Shown here: piece by piece, positions 43,095 through 51,310 of the stretch
Layout of the letters: each line of letters begins with the position of its first letter
Numbering within the stretch: position 1 is the first letter of the stretch
Origin: Allobosea sp. BK604
GTDB lineage: Bacteria; Pseudomonadota; Alphaproteobacteria; Rhizobiales; Beijerinckiaceae
Direction: 5' to 3'
NCBI RefSeq assembly: GCF_004341515.1
Contig: NZ_SLZF01000011.1
Coordinates: 1 to 64,000, forward strand
Length of the DNA stretch: 64,000 nt
Translations under genes and position numbers: made by a program
Notes under the pieces: generated by a model
The model's input: the letters and a program-made list of their open reading frames with translations, nothing else
What the model was told of the DNA's origin: nothing
Database searches by the model: none

Positions 43095-44507
43095 TTATTT
43101 CAGGCCGAGCAACAGCGTGGCGATGCCGAGAAAGGCGAAGAAGCCGACCACATCAGTCACTGTCGTCACGAATGTCCCGGAGGACACCGCCGGATCCACC
43201 CCGAACCGCTCCAGCAGAACCGGGATGGCAACCCCCGCCAATCCGGCGGCGAGGAGATTGATGATCATCGCGACGCCGATGACAAGCCCTAATCCGACAT
43301 GAGAGAACCAGATTGCTGCCACAATCCCGGTAATCAGCGCGAAGGCGAGGCCGTTGAGCGCCGCCACAATCAGCTCGCGCGTGAAGAAACGCCGGACGTT
43401 CCAGGCGCCGAGTTCCTGCGTCGCGAGCGCGCGCACCGCGACCGTCATGGTCTGCGTCGCGGCGTTGCCGCCCTGGCTGGCGACGATCGGGGCGAGGATG
43501 GCGAGCGCGACGAGCTGGGAGAGCTGCGCCTCGAACAGGCCCATCACAGCCGCGGCCAGGAAGGCCGTCAGCAGGTTGATGAAGAGCCAGCGGAAGCGGC
43601 TCCTGGCGATCTGGGCGACCGGGTCCGACAATTCTTCGGCCGCGTCGACGCCGCCGAGCTGCTTGACGTCGTCGTCTGCCGCCTCCTCGATGACGTCGAC
43701 GACATCGTCGATGGTCATCACGCCGACCAGCCTTCCAGCATCGTCGATCACCGGGGCGGCGACGAGGTTATAGCGCTGGAACTGGCGCGCCACGTCCTCG
43801 AGATCCTCGGTCGCCCGGACGACGCGGCGATCCTCCTCCAGCAATTGCGAGATCGGCACCGGCCGCTTGGTGCGCAGCAGATGGTCGAGCCGGACGGTGC
43901 CGACGAAATGATGCGCCGGGTCGGCGACGAAGATCTCGAAGAAGCGCTCGGGCAGGTCGGCCGTCTCGCGCAGGTAGTCGATAGTCTGGCCGACCGTCCA
44001 GAAGGGCGGCACGGCGATGACCTCGCTCTGCATGCGGCGGCCGGCCGTGCCTTCGGGATAGTCGAGGCCCTGCTGCAGCGCAATACGCTCGGCCGGCGAG
44101 AGATGCTCCAGCACCTCCTGCTTGTCGGCCTCGTCGAGGTCCTCGAGAATGTAGACGGCGTCGTCGGTGTCGAGCTCGCGCACGCCCTCGGCGACGGTCT
44201 CGGGCGAAAGCTCTTCGAGAATCTCCTCGCGGACGGCGTCGTCGACCTCGGTCAGCGCGGTGAAGTCGAAATCCGAGCCGAGCAGCGAGATCAGCCGCGG
44301 CCGCTCATCCGGGTCGAGCGCTTCCAGCAGCGCGCCGAGATCGGCCTCGTGCATATCCGCGACGATGGCGCGCAAGGTCGTGAGATCGGAGAGCAGGACG
44401 GCCTGCGAGACCTCCTCGACCAGGCGCAGATCGATGGCGCCTTCCTCGTCTCGGATCACGCGGACCGGCGTCAGGGGGCGATCGGGAGCGCTATCGGCTT
44501 CGACCAT
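43095..44507 (-). CDS. mgtE: Magnesium transporter MgtE
   Basis: MgtE is a Mg2+-gated channel. The ATG at 44507 (GGAG eight bases upstream) gives 470 residues. The N-domain (DLTTLRAIVADMHEADLGALL and repeats) is followed by two CBS domains (around residues 150-270, with FVADPAHHFVGTVRLD and DDAGRLVGVMTIDDVVDVI). Five membrane segments carry the pore motif PIVASQGGNAATQTM. A longer start would run into a Pro/Arg-rich stretch. No Mg-sensing leader RNA is evident upstream. Confidence 0.95.
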   Translation of the reverse strand: MVEADSAPDRPLTPVRVIRDEEGAIDLRLVEEVSQAVLLSDLTTLRAIVADMHEADLGALLEALDPDERPRLISLLGSDFDFTALTEVDDAVREEILEELSPETVAEGVRELDTDDAVYILEDLDEADKQEVLEHLSPAERIALQQGLDYPEGTAGRRMQSEVIAVPPFWTVGQTIDYLRETADLPERFFEIFVADPAHHFVGTVRLDHLLRTKRPVPISQLLEEDRRVVRATEDLEDVARQFQRYNLVAAPVIDDAGRLVGVMTIDDVVDVIEEAADDDVKQLGGVDAAEELSDPVAQIARSRFRWLFINLLTAFLAAAVMGLFEAQLSQLVALAILAPIVASQGGNAATQTMTVAVRALATQELGAWNVRRFFTRELIVAALNGLAFALITGIVAAIWFSHVGLGLVIGVAMIINLLAAGLAGVAIPVLLERFGVDPAVSSGTFVTTVTDVVGFFAFLGIATLLLGLK

Positions 44508-44633
44508 CCGTCGGGCTCCGCGATTCGAGGTTGGGGGCAGGGCTCTTTTGTCAGCCGCATCCCGCCGTGGCAACGCAGCATGACGCTTTCGCGGCGATAT
44601 CTTGTCCGGAAGCGTGGCCTCTGCCGCGAAACG

Positions 44634-44663
44634 AAAAACGGCGATCCGTGAGGATCGCCGTTT
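44634..44663 (-). terminator. Intrinsic terminator downstream of tRNA-Leu
   Basis: A perfect 12-bp stem (44636-44647 with 44652-44663) has a 4-base loop and, read on the minus strand, runs into TTTTT. It lies 21 bases downstream of the tRNA 3' end. Confidence 0.88.
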
Positions 44664-44684
44664 GACGAGGCTTCAGCCTGAATC

Positions 44685-44769
44685 TGGTGCGGTCAAGAGG
44701 ACTCGAACCTCCACGGGTCTCCCCGCTACCACCTCAAGGTAGTGCGTCTACCAATTCCGCCATGACCGC
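44685..44769 (-). tRNA. tRNA-Leu (anticodon GAG)
   Basis: Read on the minus strand, the acceptor GCGGTCA pairs with TGACCGC and the discriminator A is followed by an encoded CCA. The D-loop contains AATTGGTAGACGC, the anticodon arm is CTACC-TTGAGGT-GGTAG with anticodon GAG, and the long variable arm is typical of Leu. The T arm has GGTTCGAGTCC. The length is 85 bases. It reads CUC/CUU codons. Its terminator follows directly, so it is a single-gene unit. Confidence 0.96.
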
Positions 44770-44873
44770 AGCGGCTCAGAAATCTTGCCGCAGCGATGCG
44801 GCTCACTCCGGAGCGGCGCGGGTCTAGCAAATCGAATCCGCGGCCACAAGAGTGCTGACGAAGGAAATGTGAC

Positions 44874-45143
44874 TTATGCCGCTTCGGCGATCGTCTCGGA
44901 GCTGTAAACGGTCGGCCGCTTCAGCATCTCGGTGACCTCGACGGCGATGCGCGTGCCGTTGACGACGACATGGCCGCGCGCGAACGGATGATTGTTGGCG
45001 AGGATCTGGACCTCGTCATTCTCGCTGGCATTGAGCTCGATGATGGCGCCGCGGCCCATGCGCAGCAATTTGTAGATCGGCATCTGGGCGGAACCCAACA
45101 CCACGGTCAGTTCGACTCCGACGAGATCGAGATCAGCCTTCAA
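44874..45143 (-). CDS. FliN-like SpoA-domain protein
   Basis: This 89-residue protein is a single SpoA domain: LDLVGVELTVVLGSAQMPIYKLLRMGRGAIIELNASENDEVQIL then RGHVVVNGTRIAVEVTEML. This is the pattern of the C-terminal domain of the flagellar switch protein FliN, which forms the C-ring with FliM and FliG. The N-terminal FliN part is missing, and no other flagellar gene is in the window. It may be an orphan FliN paralogue or the genome's only copy placed away from the main cluster. Confidence 0.82.
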   Translation of the reverse strand: MKADLDLVGVELTVVLGSAQMPIYKLLRMGRGAIIELNASENDEVQILANNHPFARGHVVVNGTRIAVEVTEMLKRPTVYSSETIAEAA

Positions 45144-45165
45144 GTTTTCTCTCCCAGAGCCGGAT

Positions 45166-45260
45166 GACTTCGGATGGGATCCGAAGTCTGAATCCGTCTC
45201 TCACTAAAAAATTGGGAACGTGATGTCGTCCGAAAACCGCTTCGCACTTTTCGGCATCAC
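45166..45260 (+). repeat. Bipartite hairpin repeat, divergent copy
   Basis: Hairpin 1: GACTTCGGAT (45166-45175) with ATCCGAAGTC (45179-45188), a 3-base loop. Hairpin 2: GTGATG (45220-45225) with CATCAC (45255-45260), extended to nine pairs with one G-U, around a core holding CCGAAAACCGCTTCGCACTT. The linker lacks the usual TTTGTTTT, so this copy is the most divergent of the set. It lies between the divergent fliN-like and lipB genes. Confidence 0.65.
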
Positions 45261-45388
45261 GCTCACACCCTACTTGCGAATTCCACCAACGGAACTTGCC
45301 AGCCTGCCGGCTTGGGCGCATGAGCCTGCCGGTCGGTGGGCCGGGCGCTGCCGGTTAGCGATCGTTGAACAAACAGGGTTAACGCGGC

Positions 45389-46090
45389 GTGAAGACACGA
45401 GAGGCGCTTTCGGTTTCGTTCCTGCCGCAGCCCGGCGCGGAGCCGGTCGAATGGGTGATCGGCGAGGGGCTCGTCGGCTATGACGAGGCCGTGGCGGAGA
45501 TGGAGGCGCGTGCGGCACTGATCGCCGACGGCAAGGCGCGCGAGCGCGTCTGGCTGATCGAGCATCCGCCGCTCTACACCGCCGGCACCTCGGCCCGCGA
45601 CGAGGACCTGACCCAGCCAGAAAGACTGCCGGTCTATCGCAGCGGTCGCGGCGGGCAATTCACCTATCACGGCCCTGGCCAGCGCGTGGCCTATGTCATG
45701 CTCGACCTGAAGCGGCGCGACCCGGACCTCCGGCGATTCGTCGCCGCGCTCGAGGCCTGGCTGATCGGCACGCTCGACGGTTTCAACATCCGCGGGGAGC
45801 GGCGCGAGGACCGCGTCGGCGTCTGGGTGCGCCGGCCCGAGAAGGGGGCGGAGGCCGAGGACAAGATCGCCGCGATCGGCATTCGGGTGCGGCGCTGGGT
45901 CTCGTTCCACGGCATCTCGCTCAATGTCGAGCCGGAACTCTCGCATTTCGAGGGCATCGTGCCGTGCGGCGTCAGCGACCAGGGCGTGACGTCGCTGGTC
46001 GATCTCGGCCTGCCGGTGACGATGCCGGAGGTCGATTCGATGCTGCGGGCCGAGTTCGAGCGGGTCTTCGGGGCAACCGTCGCGATCTGA
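45389..46090 (+). CDS. lipB: Octanoyltransferase LipB
   Basis: LipB transfers octanoyl from acyl carrier protein to lipoyl domains, the first step of lipoate synthesis. The GTG at 45389 gives 233 residues. The catalytic pair is present: Lys159 in EDKIAAIGIRV and Cys193 in VPCGVSDQGVTSL. The signature RGGQFTYHGPGQRVAYVMLDL lies near residue 87. It is a single gene between an intergenic repeat and mccB; lipA is not in the window. Confidence 0.95.
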   Translation: MKTREALSVSFLPQPGAEPVEWVIGEGLVGYDEAVAEMEARAALIADGKARERVWLIEHPPLYTAGTSARDEDLTQPERLPVYRSGRGGQFTYHGPGQRVAYVMLDLKRRDPDLRRFVAALEAWLIGTLDGFNIRGERREDRVGVWVRRPEKGAEAEDKIAAIGIRVRRWVSFHGISLNVEPELSHFEGIVPCGVSDQGVTSLVDLGLPVTMPEVDSMLRAEFERVFGATVAI

Positions 46091-46187
46091 GGATTCGCGA
46101 ATCCCGTTCTGTGCATCCGCGCCGGTTGGCCTTTTGCGCTGGTCGCGCCATAACCCGGCACAGAGATATCCGCTGGGAGTGCGCGCC

Positions 46188-47795
46188 GTGCCGGTCATCG
46201 AGAGCAAGATCGATCTGAATTCCGCCGAGACGCGCGCCAATGCCGAAGCCTGGGCCGGCCTGCGCGCCGAACTGGGCGAACGCCGCGCCACCGCCGCTCT
46301 CGGCGGCAATGCCAGGTCGCGCGATCGCCATACGGCCCGCGGCAAGCTCCTGCCGCGCGAGCGCGTCCTGCGCCTGCTCGATCCCGGCTCTGCCTTCCTC
46401 GAGATCGGCGCGCTCGCCGCCTTCGACATGTATGAGGGCGATGTCCATGCCGCCGGGATGATCGCCGGCATCGGCCGCGTCGCCGGTCGCGAGGTGATGG
46501 TCGTCTGCAACGATGCCACGATCAAGGGCGGCACCTATTACCCGATGACGGTGAAGAAGCACCTGCGCGCCCAGGAGATCGCGCGCGAGAACAGGCTGCC
46601 CTGCATCTATCTGGTCGATTCGGGCGGCGCCAACCTGCCGCATCAGACCGAGGTCTTCCCCGACCGCGAGCATTTCGGCCGCATCTTCTACAACCAGGCG
46701 ACGCTTTCGGCCGAGGGCATTCCGCAGATCGCCGTGGTGATGGGCTCCTGCACCGCCGGCGGCGCCTATGTCCCGGCCATGTCGGACGAGACGGTCATCG
46801 TCCGCCGCCAAGGCACGATCTTCCTCGGTGGCCCGCCTTTGGTGAAGGCTGCGACCGGCGAGGTCGTCTCGGCCGAGGATCTGGGCGGGGCCGATGTCCA
46901 TGCCCGGCTTTCGGGCGTAGCCGACCACTATGCCGGCGACGACACCCATGCGCTCGCCATCGCGCGCCGCATCGCCGCAAATCTGAACAGCGTCAAATCA
47001 CCGGATATCGACATCGCCGAACCGGTCGAGCCCGCCTATGACCCGGCCGAGCTCGAGGCGGTCGTCCCGACCGACCTCAAGAAGCAATACGATATCCGCG
47101 AGGTCATCGCCCGGCTGGTCGACGGTTCGGAATTCGACGAGTTCAAGCGGCTCTACGGCACGACGCTGGTGACGGGCTTCGCCCGGATCCACGGCATTCC
47201 GGTGGGCATCATCGCCAATAACGGCATCCTGTTCTCCGAGAGCGCGCTCAAGGGTGCGCATTTCATCGAGCTCTGCTGCCAGCGCCGCATTCCGCTGCTC
47301 TTCCTGCAGAACATCACCGGCTTCATGGTCGGCCGCGATGTCGAGACGCGCGGCATCGCCAAGGACGGGGCTAAGCTCGTCACGGCGGTCGCCTCGGCGC
47401 GGGTGCCGAAGATAACGGTTCTGGTCGGCGGCTCGTTCGGCGCCGGCAATTACGGCATGTGCGGCCGGGCGTATTCGCCGCGCTTCCTCTTCGCCTGGCC
47501 GAATTCGCGCATCTCGGTGATGGGCGGCGAGCAGGCGGCGAGCGTGCTCGCGACCGTGCGCCGCGACAATATCGAGGCCGAGGGCAAGAGCTGGAGCGCG
47601 GACGAGGAGGAGGCCTTCAAGGCGCCGATCCGCTCGAAATACGAGGAGGAGGGCTCGCCCTACCACGCCACGGCGCGGCTCTGGGACGACGGCATCATCC
47701 TGCCCTCGGAGACCCGCCGCGTGCTCGCGCTCGCCTTCTCGGCGACGCTCAATGCCGAGGTGCCGCAGACCCGATTCGGCGTATTCAGGATGTAG
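46188..47795 (+). CDS. mccB: 3-methylcrotonyl-CoA carboxylase, beta (carboxyltransferase) subunit
   Basis: MccB moves the carboxyl group from biotin to 3-methylcrotonyl-CoA in leucine breakdown. I chose the GTG at 46188 with GGGAG eight bases before, giving 535 residues starting MPVIESKID. The features favour MCC: RLPCIYLVDSGGANLPHQ, MGSCTAGGAYVPAMSDE, NGILFSESALKGAHFIELC and LLFLQNITGFMVGRDVE. The biotin subunit (mccA) is encoded at 56005, about 8 kb away. A terminator follows after a bipartite repeat. Confidence 0.93.
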   Translation: MPVIESKIDLNSAETRANAEAWAGLRAELGERRATAALGGNARSRDRHTARGKLLPRERVLRLLDPGSAFLEIGALAAFDMYEGDVHAAGMIAGIGRVAGREVMVVCNDATIKGGTYYPMTVKKHLRAQEIARENRLPCIYLVDSGGANLPHQTEVFPDREHFGRIFYNQATLSAEGIPQIAVVMGSCTAGGAYVPAMSDETVIVRRQGTIFLGGPPLVKAATGEVVSAEDLGGADVHARLSGVADHYAGDDTHALAIARRIAANLNSVKSPDIDIAEPVEPAYDPAELEAVVPTDLKKQYDIREVIARLVDGSEFDEFKRLYGTTLVTGFARIHGIPVGIIANNGILFSESALKGAHFIELCCQRRIPLLFLQNITGFMVGRDVETRGIAKDGAKLVTAVASARVPKITVLVGGSFGAGNYGMCGRAYSPRFLFAWPNSRISVMGGEQAASVLATVRRDNIEAEGKSWSADEEEAFKAPIRSKYEEEGSPYHATARLWDDGIILPSETRRVLALAFSATLNAEVPQTRFGVFRM

Positions 47796-47835
47796 GATTC
47801 CGTCTTTCCTCGTGCAGATCGAGACGGCCGGCTAA

Positions 47836-47933
47836 AGCATTTCCGCGTTTCTCCGAATCGCGAATATTCTCTAACCCTTTGTTTTGACGCATTTTCTTCA
47901 TGCGAACCGGGATCCACTTCGCTCGAAAATGCT
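47836..47933 (+). repeat. Bipartite hairpin repeat downstream of mccB
   Basis: The outer arm AGCATTT (47836-47842) pairs with AAATGCT (47927-47933). Hairpin 1 is degenerate here (TCCGCG with TCGCGA). The linker is CTCTAACCCTTTGTTTT. Hairpin 2 is GCATTTTC (47889-47896) with GAAAATGC (47925-47932) around the core GAACCGGGATCCACTTCGC. It is very similar to the copy at 28383-28482. Confidence 0.82.
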
Positions 47934-47939
47934 CTGCGA

Positions 47940-47970
47940 CGGGGCGCCGATTGGGCGCCCCGTTTTGTTT
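47940..47970 (+). terminator. Intrinsic terminator after mccB
   Basis: A perfect 9-bp stem, CGGGGCGCC (47940-47948) with GGCGCCCCG (47954-47962), has a 5-base loop and is followed by TTTTGTTT. It closes the mccB transcript after the repeat. Confidence 0.88.
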
Positions 47971-47992
47971 GATGCGCGCTACGCGGCTCGGC

Positions 47993-49960
47993 TCAGACGA
48001 AGCGGAAATCGTCCTGCGCGAGGCTGGCGAGTTGGACGCCCTTCAGCGTCAGCGAAGTGTCGGCGTCGATCGTGAACACCGTGTCCGAGCCGACCTGCGC
48101 GGCCTTGGCGATAGCGGCGCCGAAATCGGCGAAGACGGCGTCGTCGAATTCCAGCACGTCCGAGCTCGAGCCCGTCGTCTTGAAGTCGCTGATCGTGTCC
48201 TTGCCGAAGCCCGCCGCGAAGGCGAAGACGTCGTGGCCCGAGCCGCCCGTGAGCAGGTCGTTGCCGGCCCCGCCCGCGATGCGGTCGTCGCCCGAGCCGC
48301 CGTCGACGACGTCGTTGCCCGCGCCCGCCGTGATGACGTCGTTGCCCGAGCCGGCGTCGATGGAGTCGGTCCCTTCGCCGCCATCGACGGTGTCGTTGCC
48401 CGAACCGCCCACGAGGCTGTCGTCGCCAGCGCCACCGGCGACGACGTCGTCGCCCGAACCGCCATCGAGCGTGTCGTTGCCCTCAGCGCCCGCGAGCTGG
48501 TCATTGCCGGCGCCGCCCTTGAGCGTGTCGTTGCCGGCGCCGCCGTCGAAGATCTCGTTACCGTTGCCGCCCATGAGCACGTCGTCACCGGCGCCGAAGC
48601 GGAAGGCCTCGATTCCGGTGAAGCCGTCGGTGCCGATGCCGGCGCCCGAGACCTGGCCAGTTGCGAGATTGAGGCTGATCGCGCCGGTGGCGTCGGAGAG
48701 GTCGAGCGTGTCGAAGCCCGCGCCGCCCTTGATGATGTCGTCGCCGGCGCCGCCGGAGAGCACATCGTCGCCGGCGCCGCCGTCGATCGTGTCGTTGCCG
48801 GCGCTGCCGTGGAGGATGTTGGCGGCGTCGTTGCCGATCAGCGTGTCGTCGCCCTTGCCGCCGATGACGTTCTCGATGTCGATGAGCGTGTCCGCGCCGG
48901 CATCATCGCCGTAGGCTTCGCCGGTCGAAAGATCGACGGTGACCCCGGCCGTATCGCTGAGGCCAGCCAGATAGGAGACGGTGTCGATGCCATCGCCACC
49001 GTCGAGCTCGTCGTCACCGACGCCGCCAACCAGCAGGTCGTCGCCTTCGCCGCCGATCAGAGCGTCATCGCCCGAGCCGCCGAAGAGCTGGTCGTTGCCG
49101 GCCCCGGTATCGACGGTGTCGTCGCCTGCGTCGCCGAAGGCCACGTCGTTGCCGTCGCCGGTCTCAATGGTGTCGTCGCCGGCCATTGCGTAGATCTGGT
49201 CGTCACCGTTCGTGCCGGAGATCTCGTCGTCGCCGGTGGTGCCGTAGGCGACCTTGACGCCATCGATGTTCGCGAGAGCCGTGCGGGCGGTGTTGGTCTC
49301 GTCGACGAAGACGCCATCGACGCCCATGTCGATGAGGCGCTGGATCTGGGCCTGCGTGCCCTGGATCGTCCAGGTGACGACTTGCAGACCGGCAGCGTGC
49401 GCGGCGGCGACGCCCGCCGCGGTGACGGCGGCCTGGTTCGGCGCAATGATGTCGGCATAGGTCGCGGTGTCCGCGATGGTCGCCGCGCTCATGCTGTAGC
49501 CGAGGAAGGCGAGCGGCAGGTCGACGCCAAATTGCGGCATGATCGTCTCGTGCAGCATCTTCAGGTTGGCTGACGAGAAGCTCTGGATCACGACGCGGTT
49601 CGGATCGGTGAAGTCATGCGCGATCAGCTCGCGGACGACGGCCTCGCTGGTCGCATAATTGGTGTTCTTGGTCTCGGGGATGATGCCGAGCTCACGACCG
49701 GTCTCGATCGACATCTGCTTCACGAGCTCGATGACTTCGCCGAAGGTCTGCAGGGCCGGCTCGAGAGCCTTGGCCTCGGCATAGGTCAGGTTGGAATAGT
49801 TGTGGTTGTCGTGGCTGACGACCAGCACGCCATCCTTGGTCAGCCAGAGATCCGGCTCGATAACGTCAGCGCCCCAGTTGGCGGCCCAGACATGGGCTTC
49901 GCGCGAGTGGTCGGGATAAGGATTGCTGCCGCGATGAGCGTATAGTGTGATGTTGGGCAT
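47993..49960 (-). CDS. Glycerophosphodiester phosphodiesterase with RTX repeats, secreted
   Basis: Residues 1-240 form a GDPD domain: the catalytic YAHRGSN, DVIEPDLWLTKDG and VVSHDNH carry the HRG, Glu/Asp and His motifs, and PETKNTN follows. The usual PENT after HRG reads PDHS. From about residue 245 come three blocks of RTX nonapeptides (GGxGxDxLx), roughly 9, 5 and 12 units, that bind calcium outside the cell. There is no N-terminal signal peptide, and the C-terminal part ends in a hydrophobic pattern like a type I secretion signal. No type I exporter is in the window. The likely role is to hydrolyse glycerophosphodiesters outside the cell. Confidence 0.92.
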   Translation of the reverse strand: MPNITLYAHRGSNPYPDHSREAHVWAANWGADVIEPDLWLTKDGVLVVSHDNHNYSNLTYAEAKALEPALQTFGEVIELVKQMSIETGRELGIIPETKNTNYATSEAVVRELIAHDFTDPNRVVIQSFSSANLKMLHETIMPQFGVDLPLAFLGYSMSAATIADTATYADIIAPNQAAVTAAGVAAAHAAGLQVVTWTIQGTQAQIQRLIDMGVDGVFVDETNTARTALANIDGVKVAYGTTGDDEISGTNGDDQIYAMAGDDTIETGDGNDVAFGDAGDDTVDTGAGNDQLFGGSGDDALIGGEGDDLLVGGVGDDELDGGDGIDTVSYLAGLSDTAGVTVDLSTGEAYGDDAGADTLIDIENVIGGKGDDTLIGNDAANILHGSAGNDTIDGGAGDDVLSGGAGDDIIKGGAGFDTLDLSDATGAISLNLATGQVSGAGIGTDGFTGIEAFRFGAGDDVLMGGNGNEIFDGGAGNDTLKGGAGNDQLAGAEGNDTLDGGSGDDVVAGGAGDDSLVGGSGNDTVDGGEGTDSIDAGSGNDVITAGAGNDVVDGGSGDDRIAGGAGNDLLTGGSGHDVFAFAAGFGKDTISDFKTTGSSSDVLEFDDAVFADFGAAIAKAAQVGSDTVFTIDADTSLTLKGVQLASLAQDDFRFV

Positions 49961-50366
49961 AGTATGGTCTCCGCAATAAAAGAGTATTCGTGCACCAATT
50001 GTGCAACGAGAGCACGGTTTTTGGTTGGATATAGCGAGCCGGCTTCAGTTGCTGGCTGCTGATATTGTCGCTAATGGCCGATCATGACGTAATATTAACA
50101 AATCGTTGACATGCGCGCCTTTCGTCGTACGACCTCCCTCCGGCCTGGCGTGGCGCCGATCACGCGCGCAAAAAGCCAGCGCGTTCGGCTACAGCATCGG
50201 TGGGAAGGATCCGGCTCGGTCCCCGTCTTCGGCACCGGGTCGACGGCCTTCTCGGCTGCCTCTTCCTCTCGACGTTAACTTTCTGTTAAGAGTTTCGGGA
50301 TTCCTTTCCGGTGAGACCGGTCCGCCGCCTGTGGCAGCCCAAATCCCGTAATCAGGAGGTTGCCGC
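49961..50366. other. 406-base AT-richer intergenic region
   Basis: This divergent region should hold the promoters of the RTX gene (minus) and the SleB-type gene (plus). It is noticeably more AT-rich around 49970-50110 than the neighbours. A TTGACA hexamer at 50106-50111 may be a -35 element, with a poor TACGAC 16 bases on. I see no repeat of the dispersed classes and no gene. Confidence 0.5.
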
Positions 50367-51272
50367 ATGAAGCGGGCCGTGATCGCTGCGAATGCCGACC
50401 ATTCCATCGGGAAGAGACGTCACAAACGTAAAGCGATTCCGCTTCTGATCTTATTGGCTGCACCGGCTCTGGGTGCCTGCAGCATGTCGCCCGTCGAGAC
50501 TGCCGCGACGTCGAACCCGGCGGTCAAGGAACCGCGAGAGGCCCGCAAGCGCGCCATCGCCCTGGCGAAGGCCGATCCGCGCGAGAAGGAATGCCTCATC
50601 CGCGCGATGTATTTCGAATCGAACCGGTCGAGCGAGGCGGGGCTGCTCGGCGTCGGCACGGTCGTGCTGAACCGGGTGGAATCGCCGCGCTATCCGGAGA
50701 CGATCTGCGGTGTCGTCGGCGCACCGCGCCAGTTCGCCTCGGGCGTACTGACACGTCCGATGGCTGCGCGTGACCTGCCGAAGGTCGAGGCCGCCGCGGA
50801 AGATATCCTCAACGGAAAGCGCAACGAGGCGGTCGGCGCGGCCAAGCATTTTCATATGGCCGGCATGCGCTTCTCCTACACCAACATGCACTACATGACG
50901 GTGGCCGGCGGCAACGCCTTTTATGTGAAGGGCGAGCGGCCCGAGCGGCGGCGCATCGAGGAGCCGAGCTATCAGCTCGCTGCGGTTTCCGAGCCTGCGC
51001 CCGTCGTCACCCGTTCCTCGACGATGCCGACCTCCTTCACCAATGCGCCGCTGGCTTTCGCGCCGACAGCTCCCGCTGCGGCGGCGGCCACGCCGGCAAG
51101 TCAGGCTTCGAAGCTCGTCAACAAAGCGCTGCTGCCGCCCAGCCGCCCGTTCGATCTGGGCCTGCGCACGAAGACGGCAGCCGCCTTCATCGCACCGCCG
51201 CGGCGCGACGCCCGCCTGGCGGCGCTGATGCCCGATTCCCGCGGCCTTCGCGGCAGCGTGCCGCTGAACTGA
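50367..51272 (+). CDS. SleB-family cell-wall hydrolase, lipoprotein
   Basis: This 301-residue protein has a lipobox (LAAPALGAC, Cys about residue 38). Its Hydrolase_2 (SleB) domain has ECLIRAMYFESNRSSEAGLLGVGTVVLNRV (about residues 76-105) and the Glu of YFES as the likely catalytic residue. The later YTNMHYMTVAGGNAFYVKG is also family-typical. The C-terminal 100 residues are Ala/Pro-rich. SleB-type enzymes are lytic transglycosylases. In Hyphomicrobiales such proteins are common and are presumed to remodel peptidoglycan. Confidence 0.87.
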   Translation: MKRAVIAANADHSIGKRRHKRKAIPLLILLAAPALGACSMSPVETAATSNPAVKEPREARKRAIALAKADPREKECLIRAMYFESNRSSEAGLLGVGTVVLNRVESPRYPETICGVVGAPRQFASGVLTRPMAARDLPKVEAAAEDILNGKRNEAVGAAKHFHMAGMRFSYTNMHYMTVAGGNAFYVKGERPERRRIEEPSYQLAAVSEPAPVVTRSSTMPTSFTNAPLAFAPTAPAAAAATPASQASKLVNKALLPPSRPFDLGLRTKTAAAFIAPPRRDARLAALMPDSRGLRGSVPLN

Positions 51273-51310
51273 GTCGCGCTGAGGCCTGGAGCGCTGCTAG
51301 CGCTTAGGGC

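Noticed and set aside
48000..49250. Regular repeats that could suggest a CRISPR or satellite array
   Set aside because: The periodicity is in 27-base steps and encodes the RTX nonapeptide, with no constant repeat and unique spacers.
47900..49573. A 557-codon plus-strand frame across the RTX gene
   Set aside because: It reads Val/Ala/Asp repeats generated by the RTX nonapeptide DNA; the minus frame has the GDPD and RTX motifs.
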